A stretch of 64,000 nt of DNA from Sphaerothrix epifaneia (GTDB lineage Bacteria; Cyanobacteriota; Cyanobacteriia; Phormidesmidales; Phormidesmidaceae), in the NCBI RefSeq assembly GCF_042788235.1, contig NZ_JBHZOL010000031.1, positions 1-64,000 of the forward strand, read 5' to 3'. The first letter of the stretch is position 1. Each line of letters begins with the position of its first letter. The position numbers were made by a program, and so were the translations under genes. Below the pieces are notes generated by a model, which worked only from the letters and a program-made list of their open reading frames with translations, ran no database searches and was not told the DNA's origin. This document shows positions 17,183 to 25,443 of the stretch, piece after piece.

Positions 17183-18034
17183 TTAAGCGCTGATGGCTTT
17201 GCTGTCTTCAGTAGAAGAAATTTCGCTCAAAATAGTTCCGCATCGGCGGCAATACTGGGCGTCGGGTTCGTGCAAGCTGAGGCCGCAACCAGTACAGGTA
17301 ATTTCGATCGCGTTGGTAACTTTGCTGAACTGACGAATAAGATTGCCAATTTGAGTAGGTATAAGGGCAATCCCCGTCAGGATCATGACGACGGTAAGCC
17401 AGCGCCCAGCTTCTGAAATGGGAGTCAAATCGCCAAAGCCAACCGTCGTCATCGTCACAATCGCGAAGTAAACGGCATCTAGAAACGTGCGAAAGTTGCC
17501 GGGATTTTGAGGATGCTCAATTTGAAACATCAGCCCTGCATAGATAAAGATGATGGCAAACAGGGTGAAAAAAATACGAGCAACCGCAAGGCTATCGCTG
17601 GTTGTTAGCCGTCCAAACAAGGCGCGATCTTCAACAAACCGAACCAATCGCAGAATTCTTAGCCAGCGCACCAGTCGGACAAAGCGGAGGTCAAAAAATC
17701 CTAGTAAGAACGGTAGAATCGCAATTAAATCAGCGATCGCGTAAAAGCTCAGAACATATTGCAGCCGATTGGTAGCGACCCACAGCCGCAGCAAGTACTC
17801 TACTGTAAACAACCCCAAAATGGTGAAGTCTACAATCTTCAAAAGATTTTGGGTTGCGATCGAAATTGGATAAGTCTCAACAATAAAGATGGCAGCAGAG
17901 AGCAAAATCAAAGCGGCGATCGCAAAATTGACGACTTTACCAACCACAGTAGTCGTATCTTCTAAATAAAAAGCAATCTGCTGGCGGAGCGACATAGCTT
18001 CAAACTCGACGGGCAAAATGCCTACGGGCGGCAT
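17183..18034 (-). CDS. Voltage-gated-type potassium channel with C-terminal zinc ribbon
   Basis: A 283-residue ion channel of the six-helix Kv/ion_trans family. S1 to S3 are followed by an arginine-rich S4 (RFVRLVRWLRILRLVRF). The pore helix carries the K+ selectivity filter TVGFGD (about residue 198) before S6. The cytoplasmic tail ends with a four-cysteine zinc ribbon, CTGCGLS and YCRRCGTI. The zinc ribbon replaces the larger ligand-binding tails seen in many bacterial channels, and its role is unknown. The gene is divergent from the riboswitch-cbiX unit. The start ATG at 18034 gives a normal cytoplasmic N-terminus. Confidence 0.9.
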   Translation of the reverse strand: MPPVGILPVEFEAMSLRQQIAFYLEDTTTVVGKVVNFAIAALILLSAAIFIVETYPISIATQNLLKIVDFTILGLFTVEYLLRLWVATNRLQYVLSFYAIADLIAILPFLLGFFDLRFVRLVRWLRILRLVRFVEDRALFGRLTTSDSLAVARIFFTLFAIIFIYAGLMFQIEHPQNPGNFRTFLDAVYFAIVTMTTVGFGDLTPISEAGRWLTVVMILTGIALIPTQIGNLIRQFSKVTNAIEITCTGCGLSLHEPDAQYCRRCGTILSEISSTEDSKAISA

Positions 18035-18047
18035 TTCGTGGATTTAA

Positions 18048-18235
18048 AAGGTGGGCTAAGATGACGAAGCACTTGTGAACAGTGGCCCAGCAGGGAAAGC
18101 CTGGTGAAAGTCCAGCACTGTGCCGCAGCTGTAATGGCGTCGTGTTGCGTTTTCCGTTTTCAGTTTGTCTTTTGAGAACTCAGAATTTGAGCAGCACGAC
18201 AATACCTGAGTCAGAATGCCTGTTTGCCACTTTTT
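18048..18235 (+). promoter_or_regulatory. Adenosylcobalamin (B12) riboswitch upstream of cbiX
   Basis: The conserved core of the cobalamin riboswitch is visible. The GCAGGGAAAGCCTGGTGAAAG segment occupies about 18090-18110. The B12 box GCCGCAGCTGTAATG lies at 18122-18136, and the late conserved element GAGTCAGAATGCCTG at 18208-18222. It ends about 40 bases before the cbiX start, so B12 binding could occlude the ribosome binding site GGAG at 18264-18267. No terminator hairpin with a U-run is obvious. Exact ends are approximate. Confidence 0.93.
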
Positions 18236-18277
18236 CACTCTACTGCCTGCGTCGCACAGGAGCGGAGTTTTGTCGTG

Positions 18278-19309
18278 ATGACTTTTGATCCTCTTATTCA
18301 GACTTTGGTTCAGTTAGAAGCAGCAGAGCCACTGCTACAGCCAGCCCTGCCGCTACAACGCCCCTTATTGCTTATCGGTCATGGCAGCCGCGATGCCGAA
18401 GGCCGCCAACGCGTACTCGATTTTGCCGCTGCTTATCAAGCTCTTGATCAGTCGCGACCAGTCATTCCCTGTTTTTTGGAGCTAACTGAGCCAACCATAC
18501 AAGACGGGGTCGATCGCTGTGTGGAGCAAGGGTTTACTGATATTTCAGTTTTGCCTGTCTTGTTGTTTGCCGCTCGTCACAACAAGTTTGACGTCACCAA
18601 CGAACTTGACCGTGCCCGTCAACGCCACCCCCAGGTAACCTTTCACTATGGTCGCCACTTTGGAATTACGTCAGAAATTTTAGACTTGTGGCGATCGCGC
18701 CTTGATTGGCTAGACCAGCCTGAGCAAAACCGCCAAGCCATTAGTCGAGCCGAAACCGTATTGCTATTTGTTGGACGCGGGGCCAGCGATCCCGATGCCA
18801 ATGGCGATGTCTACAAACTAGCTAGAATGTTGTGGGAAGGCAGCGGTTACAAAACGGTCGAGATTTGCTTTGTCGGTATCACTCATCCCCGTCTAGAAGA
18901 AGGGTTTATGCGATCGCGCCTCTACCAGCCCCAGCGCATTATCGTGTTGCCTTACTTTTTGTTTACTGGCGTCTTGGTCAAAAAAATTCTGGCGATCGCC
19001 CAGCAGCAACAAACCCAATTTCCCGCGATTGACATCACCTGCTTACCCGAAATGGGTCTGCATCCGCTCTTAATGCAAGTAATGCGACGGCGCGAAATTG
19101 AAACACAATTAGGACAGGTGCAGATGAATTGCGAAGTCTGCAAGTTTCGCTTAGCAGCTGCCGCAAATCACGACTCCCCTCATGGACACCCCCATAGCCA
19201 TCATGGACATCCGCACCCGCATACCCACGAACATGATCACACCCCTGCAACGGCTGATCCCTATGATCAACCAGCCCATTACCATGCCCGCGCTTGGCAA
19301 GTTCCCTAA
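18278..19309 (+). CDS. cbiX: Sirohydrochlorin cobaltochelatase CbiX (long form)
   Basis: A 343-residue chelatase that inserts cobalt into sirohydrochlorin in anaerobic-type B12 synthesis. The first half has the active-site GHGSRD (about residue 34). The second half repeats the fold, but the equivalent His is lost (FVGRGASD), as expected for long CbiX forms. MNCEVC is the MxCxxC motif that binds an Fe-S cluster in long CbiX proteins. A His-rich tail follows (many HGH, HPH and HTH units, about 298-335), likely a cobalt store. The start ATG at 18278 has GGAG 10 bases upstream. The cobalamin riboswitch in front supports a role in B12 rather than siroheme synthesis. Confidence 0.92.
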   Translation: MTFDPLIQTLVQLEAAEPLLQPALPLQRPLLLIGHGSRDAEGRQRVLDFAAAYQALDQSRPVIPCFLELTEPTIQDGVDRCVEQGFTDISVLPVLLFAARHNKFDVTNELDRARQRHPQVTFHYGRHFGITSEILDLWRSRLDWLDQPEQNRQAISRAETVLLFVGRGASDPDANGDVYKLARMLWEGSGYKTVEICFVGITHPRLEEGFMRSRLYQPQRIIVLPYFLFTGVLVKKILAIAQQQQTQFPAIDITCLPEMGLHPLLMQVMRRREIETQLGQVQMNCEVCKFRLAAAANHDSPHGHPHSHHGHPHPHTHEHDHTPATADPYDQPAHYHARAWQVP

Positions 19310-19564
19310 ATGAACGAAACCCCTCAACCGATGGCTGATTTTGCTGTTGGCGATCGCGTTCGCCTCACGACGCCGCCCCCTTACCTTAAAACTGCCGACA
19401 CCATGCCCATGTTGCGCCCTCCCGACCTGGTACAGCTAGGTGAAGAAGGTACCATTGTCGATCGTCGCCCCGGTGGCTATTGGGGCGTCAAGTTTGAGCG
19501 CGGTACCTTTTTGATCGACAGCCAGTATATAGAGGCAATGCCGACTCATCTAGATAACAGCTAA
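19310..19564 (+). CDS. sipA: Regulatory protein SipA (DUF3148 family)
   Basis: An 84-residue protein starting directly after the cbiX stop with no gap, so cotranscribed and possibly translationally coupled. FAVGDRVRLTTPPPYLKTAD, MPMLRPPDL and RRPGGYWGVKFERG match the cyanobacterial SipA/Ssl3451 family. That family folds as an SH3-like barrel and stimulates the histidine kinase NblS/Hik33 acting on RpaB. Being placed behind a B12 riboswitch would tie this stress regulator to cobalamin levels (inference). An internal ATG at residue 8 is an alternative start. Confidence 0.85.
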   Translation: MNETPQPMADFAVGDRVRLTTPPPYLKTADTMPMLRPPDLVQLGEEGTIVDRRPGGYWGVKFERGTFLIDSQYIEAMPTHLDNS

Positions 19565-19790
19565 GCGTTATGCTTTTCCTTTGGCAAGTAGGAATGCGGC
19601 AGGAAGCAACCCTACTCCCTTTGGCTGAGCCTGCAGCAGACCCGCTAGAAGTTGGGTAGATAACCGCCCAAGGATAGCGATGGAGTGGGTTACAATTATT
19701 AAGCATTCGTAACAGGATTCTGTTGAATTGATAAATCCTGTTAGTTCTTTTTGCTGACCTAAACAATCGTACCTTCCAGGTCTTGGAACC

Positions 19791-21581
19791 ATGACTCTGC
19801 CCATTCGCAACGTTGCCATCATTGCCCACGTTGACCACGGTAAAACGACGCTTGTCGATGCCTTGCTCAAACAGTCTGGTATTTTCCGTGAAGGCGAAGA
19901 TGTCCCTGACTGCGTCATGGATTCTAATGACTTAGAACGGGAGCGCGGCATTACAATTCTCTCGAAAAACACAGCGGTTCACTACGGCGAAACGCTCATT
20001 AATATCGTCGATACCCCCGGCCACGCCGATTTTGGCGGCGAGGTTGAGCGCGTCCTCGGCATGGTAGATGGCTGCATCCTAATTGTCGATGCCAATGAAG
20101 GCCCCATGCCCCAAACTCGATTTGTCTTAAAGAAAGCGCTAGAGAAAGGGTTGCGCCCGATTGTCGTCGTCAACAAAATCGATCGTCCCCAAGCCGATCC
20201 ATTTGGGGCGGTAGATAAAGTTCTCGATCTTTTTATAGAACTGGGTGCCGATGACGATCAGTGTGAGTTTCCTTACTTGTTTGCTTCGGGTCTGAGCGGT
20301 TACGCCAAAACCGACTTAGAGGCCGAAAGCGAAGACATGCAGCCGCTGTTTGAAGCAATTTTAGACCATGTCCCCCCCCCGATTGGCGATGTTAACAAGC
20401 CCTTGCAACTGCAGGTAACCACGCTAGATTATTCAGAATATCTAGGCCGCATTGTGATTGGTAAAATTCACAACGGTGTGATCAATTCAGGGCAGCAAGC
20501 AGCGCTAATCAAAGAAGACGGCAAAATCGTCAAAGCCAAAATCACTAAGCTGATGGGCTTTGAAGGTCTAAAACGCATTGAAATCGAATCAGCTTCTGCC
20601 GGGAGCATCGTTGCCGTTTCTGGTTTTGCGGATGCCAACATTGGTGAAACGATTGCTTGCCCAGATGACCCAGAGGCTCTGCCACTGATTAAAGTGGATG
20701 AACCCACGCTGCAAATGACCTTTGCCATCAATGATTCACCGTTCGCCGGACAAGAAGGTGACTATGTAACCTCACGGCAAATTCGCGATCGCCTGATGCG
20801 TGAACTTGAAACTAATGTGGCGCTGCGCGTTGAAGAAACCGACTCTCCTGATCGCTTTGCTGTCTCTGGGCGGGGTGAATTGCACCTGGGTATTTTGATT
20901 GAAACCATGCGCCGTGAGGGGTATGAGTTTCAGGTGTCCCAGCCGCAAGTCATCTACCGTGAAATCAACGGCCAGCCCTGCGAACCTTACGAGCTGCTAG
21001 CGCTAGATGTACCCGAAGACGCTATGGGTGGCTGTATTGAGCGTATCGGTCAGCGCAAAGGCGAAATGCAGGACATGCGGGTTGCGGGCAATGGTCGCGC
21101 CAACCTAGAGTTTGTCATTCCGGCGCGGGGGCTAATTGGCTTCCGGGGCGAATTTATGCGCCTGACACGGGGTGAAGGAATTATGAACCACAGCTTTTTG
21201 GAGTATCGCGCTATGTCGGGTGAAGTTGAAACCCGCCGTAATGGGGTGCTGATCTCCTTTGATGAGGGTGTGGCTACGTTCTACGCCTTGAAAAACGCCG
21301 AAGATCGCGGTGTATTCTTTATTGAGCCGGGGACAAAGGTCTACAAAGGCATGATTGTCGGTGAAAACAATCGGCCTCAAGACCTAGAACTGAATATCTG
21401 CAAAACTAAGCAGCTTACCAACCACCGTTCGGCGACGGGCGATGAACTGGTGCAGCTTCAATCTCCGGTAGATATGAGCTTAGAGCGGGCGCTAGAGTAT
21501 ATCAGCTCGGATGAAATGGTGGAAATTACGCCTGAGTCTATTCGGCTGCGCAAAATCTCGAAGAAGCTAGCCCGTCGTTAA
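19791..21581 (+). CDS. typA: Ribosome-associated GTPase TypA/BipA
   Basis: A 596-residue translational GTPase. The G1 motif is AHVDHGKT, the switch region ERERGITI, G3 DTPGHAD, and G4 NKIDRPQ. The EF-G-like domains follow, and the C-terminal domain is specific to BipA (RKGEMQDM, GRANLEFVIPARGLIGFRGEF). It assists ribosome assembly and stress or cold adaptation in other bacteria. It is a single gene with a clear terminator. Confidence 0.97.
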   Translation: MTLPIRNVAIIAHVDHGKTTLVDALLKQSGIFREGEDVPDCVMDSNDLERERGITILSKNTAVHYGETLINIVDTPGHADFGGEVERVLGMVDGCILIVDANEGPMPQTRFVLKKALEKGLRPIVVVNKIDRPQADPFGAVDKVLDLFIELGADDDQCEFPYLFASGLSGYAKTDLEAESEDMQPLFEAILDHVPPPIGDVNKPLQLQVTTLDYSEYLGRIVIGKIHNGVINSGQQAALIKEDGKIVKAKITKLMGFEGLKRIEIESASAGSIVAVSGFADANIGETIACPDDPEALPLIKVDEPTLQMTFAINDSPFAGQEGDYVTSRQIRDRLMRELETNVALRVEETDSPDRFAVSGRGELHLGILIETMRREGYEFQVSQPQVIYREINGQPCEPYELLALDVPEDAMGGCIERIGQRKGEMQDMRVAGNGRANLEFVIPARGLIGFRGEFMRLTRGEGIMNHSFLEYRAMSGEVETRRNGVLISFDEGVATFYALKNAEDRGVFFIEPGTKVYKGMIVGENNRPQDLELNICKTKQLTNHRSATGDELVQLQSPVDMSLERALEYISSDEMVEITPESIRLRKISKKLARR

Positions 21582-21606
21582 ACGCCTCATAGGTGAAACT
21601 TTAACC

Positions 21607-21667
21607 TCCCAGGGTTGGCAGTAGACGGTGTGATCGACTCATACCCTGCCAAAACCCTGGGATTTTT
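21607..21667 (+). terminator. Rho-independent terminator of typA
   Basis: TCCCAGGGTTGGCAG (21607-21621) pairs with CTGCC-AAAACCCTGGGA (21646-21662), followed by TTTTT (21663-21667). It is a long GC-rich stem 26 bases after the stop. Confidence 0.9.
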
Positions 21668-21951
21668 GTGGATGCTTCTCTAGATAAATCAGCTTTATTA
21701 ACAGGCTGATGGCTGCACCAAGCTCAAGTACAGAATAATTGGGCGATCGCTCAAAATTTTCAGCAGCCGTGTTGAGCAGGCAACTTTGGCCTATCCTGCT
21801 TAGCGGACAAGCCCTCAATTGAGTTCGGCAAAACCTGAAACTGAAGTCGGCCTTAATTCTAAGCAAGTCGTTAAAATAGGGGATGCGGTTTGTTCTGTGG
21901 CTGTAAACTGACAGACTAGCCGCTGTTGTCTTCCTCACCCAAGCTTAGTCT
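21668..21951. promoter_or_regulatory. Intergenic region upstream of cobW
   Basis: No gene. One inverted repeat is present, AGCAGG (21775-21780) with CCTGCT (21795-21800). No clear Zur box could be recognised in front of cobW. Confidence 0.35.
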
Positions 21952-23082
21952 ATGTCTTCAATCGCCACCCCCACCCCCTCCGCTCAGATGGATGACACTA
22001 AACAGGGTCTACCCGTCACCATCATTACAGGCTTTTTAGGGAGCGGTAAGACAACCCTGCTCAATCATATTTTGTCGAATCAAGCAGGGTTAAAAACTGC
22101 GGTCTTGGTCAACGAGTTTGGCGAGATCGGCATCGACAACGATTTGCTCATCACCACCGAAGGCAGCGACGACACCATGGTCGAGCTGAGCAACGGTTGC
22201 ATCTGTTGCACCATTAACAATGACTTGCTCGAAGCCGTTTATAAGGTGCTAGAGCGGAGAGAAAAAATTGATTATCTGGTAGTAGAAACCACTGGGTTGG
22301 CCGATCCCCTACCCATCGCACTGACTTTTCTCGGCACCGAACTACGCGATATGACTCGCCTCGACTCAATTGTCACCGTTGTAGACGCAGAGAACTACAG
22401 CTTAGATTTATTTAATAGTCAAGCCGCTTACAACCAGATTGCCTACGGCGACATTATTTTGCTGAATAAAGCAGATTTGGTAGACGAAGCTGATTTAGAC
22501 TTGCTCGAAGTTAAAATTCGCGAAGTCAAAGAAGGGTCGCGCATTCTACGCACCGTCAAGTCTGAGGTGCCGCTACCGCTGATTTTGAGCGTGGGACTCT
22601 TTGAGTCAGATAAGTATTTTGACCAAGAAGACACCCCCTCTGCCCCTGATCACAATCACGACCACGATCACTCCGATCACTCAAATTGCGATCACGATCA
22701 TGGACACTGTGAACATGACCATGACCATCACCACCACCACCACCACACGTCTGATCACTTAGCGATTGATGGCTTTACGTCCATTTCTTTTCAAAGCGAT
22801 CGCCCCTTTGCCATCCGTAAGTTTCAATACTTTTTAGATAACCAGCTTCCTGAAAACGTCTTCCGCGCCAAAGGCATTCTCTGGTTCGACGAAAGCCCCA
22901 AGCGCCATATCTTTCACCTCAGCGGCAAACGCTTCTCCCTCGATGACGATCAGTGGAAAGAAAATCCCAAAAATCAGCTAGTGCTGATTGGTCAAAACCT
23001 AGATCACGACAAACTGCGAGAACAGCTCAATAGCTGCCTCTGCACGCCCTCTGCCAATCGAGGTAAGGGGTTTGGCCACTAG
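21952..23082 (+). CDS. CobW/COG0523 metal-chaperone GTPase
   Basis: A 376-residue G3E-family GTPase. It has Walker A GFLGSGKTTLLN near residue 26, the metal-binding CxCC in GCICCTINND, and NKADL as the G4 motif. A long His/Asp tract (about 226-265, including a run of seven His) precedes the CobW C-terminal domain. Family members deliver zinc or cobalt to client enzymes. A B12 riboswitch and cbiX lie 3 kb upstream, but the family is also often zinc-related, so the metal is open. It overlaps the following HIT gene by 11 bases. Confidence 0.9.
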   Translation: MSSIATPTPSAQMDDTKQGLPVTIITGFLGSGKTTLLNHILSNQAGLKTAVLVNEFGEIGIDNDLLITTEGSDDTMVELSNGCICCTINNDLLEAVYKVLERREKIDYLVVETTGLADPLPIALTFLGTELRDMTRLDSIVTVVDAENYSLDLFNSQAAYNQIAYGDIILLNKADLVDEADLDLLEVKIREVKEGSRILRTVKSEVPLPLILSVGLFESDKYFDQEDTPSAPDHNHDHDHSDHSNCDHDHGHCEHDHDHHHHHHHTSDHLAIDGFTSISFQSDRPFAIRKFQYFLDNQLPENVFRAKGILWFDESPKRHIFHLSGKRFSLDDDQWKENPKNQLVLIGQNLDHDKLREQLNSCLCTPSANRGKGFGH

Positions 23083-23542
23083 TACAGCATCCTGTTCCCC
23101 AGATTGCTTAGCTTGCCAGACCTTGCAAGGAAAAATTTCGGTACCCGGCGGCGTCATCGCCGAAAATGACTGGTGGCTAGCTGACCATTGCCTCGGCCCG
23201 TATGGTGTCGGGGCGATTGTCGTCAAAACCAAAGTCCATCGAGAAGATTTAAGCGATATTAGTGCCGATGAAGCAGCCTCTTTGGGAGCATTCCTGCAGC
23301 AGCTTTCGCAGGCTATGCGGATGGCGCTAGGCGCTAAGCGCGTTTACATCAACTTATGGGACGATGAGCCGCCACGCCATGTCCATTTTTTGCTCCAGCC
23401 CCGTTATGGCACCAAAGAAGAATTGGGTTTAATTGGGCTAGAGCTACAGGTCTTTCGAGCGCTCAAAAAACCGCCTGCGGCCAAAGAAGCCGCCGCCGCC
23501 GCCGCCCAAGTGCGGCAGTATCTTTTGAGTCAGGTGGTCTAA
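23072..23542 (+). CDS. HIT-like (histidine triad) family protein
   Basis: A 156-residue protein with a CxxC near the N-terminus (DCLACQ) and the HIT-type motif PRHVHFLLQPR near residue 110. HIT proteins bind or hydrolyse nucleotides. The last His of the usual HxHxH triad is replaced by Leu, so activity is uncertain. The start overlaps the cobW stop by 11 bases and the stop is 4 bases before dtd, so a three-gene operon is likely. An Ala-rich stretch lies near the C-terminus. Confidence 0.75.
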   Translation: MATSTASCSPDCLACQTLQGKISVPGGVIAENDWWLADHCLGPYGVGAIVVKTKVHREDLSDISADEAASLGAFLQQLSQAMRMALGAKRVYINLWDDEPPRHVHFLLQPRYGTKEELGLIGLELQVFRALKKPPAAKEAAAAAAQVRQYLLSQVV

Positions 23543-23546
23543 GCTG

Positions 23547-23999
23547 ATGCGAGTGGTTATACAGCGAGTAAGGGCTTCTCAGGTCGTGGTCGATGGCGAA
23601 GTTGTCGGCCAGATTGGGCTAGGACTGAATTTACTCGTTGGCATTGCTGCGACCGATACGGAGGCTGAACTCGACTGGATGGCACGTAAATGCCTGGAGC
23701 TGCGCCTTTTTGCTGACGCGTCTACAGGCCGCTGGACACAATCCGTTCAAGACATTCAAGGAGAGTTGCTAGTCGTGAGCCAGTTCACGCTTTACGGCAA
23801 CTGTCGCAAAGGTCGTCGTCCATCTTTTGCCCAAGCGGCCACCCCCGATGTGGCTGCAAGTTTGTACCAAAAATTTGTCCAGAAGCTGCGTCAAAGTTGT
23901 CTGCGTGTGGAGACGGGTCAGTTTGGAGCCATGATGCAGGTATCAATTGAAAACGATGGGCCAGTGACACTGCTGCTAGAACGAGAAGCGGGAGAGTAA
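23547..23999 (+). CDS. dtd: D-aminoacyl-tRNA deacylase Dtd
   Basis: A 150-residue proofreading enzyme that frees tRNA from D-amino acids. It begins MRVVIQRVRASQVVVDGEVVG-like, contains the cross-subunit motif region VVSQFTLYGNCRKGRRPSF, and ends in the family's NDGPVTLLLE. Both are diagnostic of DTD. It is the third gene of the cobW-HIT-dtd run, 4 bases after the HIT gene. Confidence 0.96.
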   Translation: MRVVIQRVRASQVVVDGEVVGQIGLGLNLLVGIAATDTEAELDWMARKCLELRLFADASTGRWTQSVQDIQGELLVVSQFTLYGNCRKGRRPSFAQAATPDVAASLYQKFVQKLRQSCLRVETGQFGAMMQVSIENDGPVTLLLEREAGE

Positions 24000-24231
24000 C
24001 CCCAGCGCAAATTATAAACGAGCCGTCAAATTTAGTCGGAGCCAAATGGGGGAAGTGGGTAGGGCGTAGCGATCGCCTGCCTCAGACTAACCACTTATTA
24101 ACAAAAATTAACCTTAAACCCATAAGTATTAGTTTAGTCAATATCAGACCTACCAATGAGTCCACCAATCGCTGAACGGGATTGCTAAAGTGGAAAAGCA
24201 TTTCTTAATATTTTGAAATCTTGCTGCGCCT

Positions 24232-25026
24232 ATGCCTAGAGAGACGCTTCTCACGACTGCTCAAGCGCGCTACGCCAAACCTCTTAGTTCTCTTTCTTTA
24301 GCGCCAGGTGCTGTTCTTTTTTGCGACTTCGATGGCCCTTTCGTCGATGTTTCTCAGCGCTACTACAGCACTTATCAACTAGGTCTAGCAGACACCCAAG
24401 CAGCTTATCAGGCCAAAGGCATAACGCTACCTATTTGTCCGCTTAGCAAAGCCCAGTTTTGGCGGCTCAAGCAAAACCGCACGGCGGACGAAGTGATTGC
24501 TCACTGGTCGGGGCTAGAAAATGAGCAAATTCCTTTTTTCCTGGAACGAGTCCAGCAAATTGTTAACCAACCAGCGCTTTTACACCAAGATTCTCTGCAA
24601 ACCGGACTTCATCACGCGGTACATCTGCTGAAGCACTATGGTATTCGGCTAGTTGTAGTGACGCTGCGCCATTCAGCTCAGGTCATGCAAATTTTGCACG
24701 ATGCCAAGTTAGCGCAGTCTATCAGCGAGGTTTACGGTACCTCAGAGGCTGAAATGGCCTATGCCAACCGCAGCGAACACAAAACAGCGCTGCTAGAGCA
24801 GGCGATCGCTGAGCAGAATACCCTGCCTTACCAAACCTGCATGATTGGCGACACCGAAGCCGATTTAATTGCTGGACAAACCCTTGGTGTGCCAACAGTA
24901 GCCTTGACCTGCGGAATTCGCAGTCAATCTTATCTACAAGCCTTTAACCCGACTTGTCTTTACCCTAATCTGCTGTCGGCAGTTGAACAGCTTCTGTGCC
25001 CTCACGAAACGCTGCAACCTGCTTGA
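24232..25026 (+). CDS. HAD-superfamily hydrolase
   Basis: A 264-residue putative phosphatase. Motif I is LFCDFDGPFVD (about residue 30). Motif II is VVVTLRHS, with Thr where many members have Ser or Thr. A Lys lies in the region HKTALL and motif IV is MIGDTEADLIAG. An alpha-helical cap follows motif I, as in phosphoglycolate-phosphatase-like enzymes. The substrate cannot be told from sequence. The first 25 residues precede the HAD core and may be flexible. Confidence 0.8.
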   Translation: MPRETLLTTAQARYAKPLSSLSLAPGAVLFCDFDGPFVDVSQRYYSTYQLGLADTQAAYQAKGITLPICPLSKAQFWRLKQNRTADEVIAHWSGLENEQIPFFLERVQQIVNQPALLHQDSLQTGLHHAVHLLKHYGIRLVVVTLRHSAQVMQILHDAKLAQSISEVYGTSEAEMAYANRSEHKTALLEQAIAEQNTLPYQTCMIGDTEADLIAGQTLGVPTVALTCGIRSQSYLQAFNPTCLYPNLLSAVEQLLCPHETLQPA

Positions 25027-25443
25027 TAACAGCTATAACTAAACAGCCGCTCAAAAAGCAGTCGTTCACCAGCAGCGATCGCGCTCTAGCAGCTTGCCCT
25101 GGTTGCGATTGTTCTGGTAGAGAACCCGACCAACAGCCCTAACGGCAGAAGTAACAAAATTTAAAGAAGTCACTTTTCGCTGCAATCTTAGCGGGAATAC
25201 CTTGCTCCCCTGGCAGGATCGCTCAACGGATTCTAGCCAGGGACGGAGTTGTTTGTAGTTTTCTATACTATAGTTAAGACATATGGTTAAAACAGCTTCA
25301 TCTTTTAGCTATTCCCTTAGCCCTAGACCTCATCTAAAGATAAAAATCAATGATAGAAGCTGAGTTAATAAATTTTGGTCTAGGGATTGCTTTACCATAG
25401 TCAACAGTGTGAGTCCCTAGCACCTTAGGAGGCATACGAGCGC
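25027..25443. other. Intergenic region upstream of the AarF/UbiB gene
   Basis: No gene is seen. One stem pairs CCCTGGC (25208-25214) with GCCAGGG (25236-25242), without a U-run. The end of the region supplies a strong ribosome binding site, AGGAGG at 25427-25432. Confidence 0.4.

Noticed and set aside
18224..18277. N-terminal extension of cbiX
   Set aside because: It lies in the riboswitch expression region. The ATG at 18278 has a proper ribosome binding site.
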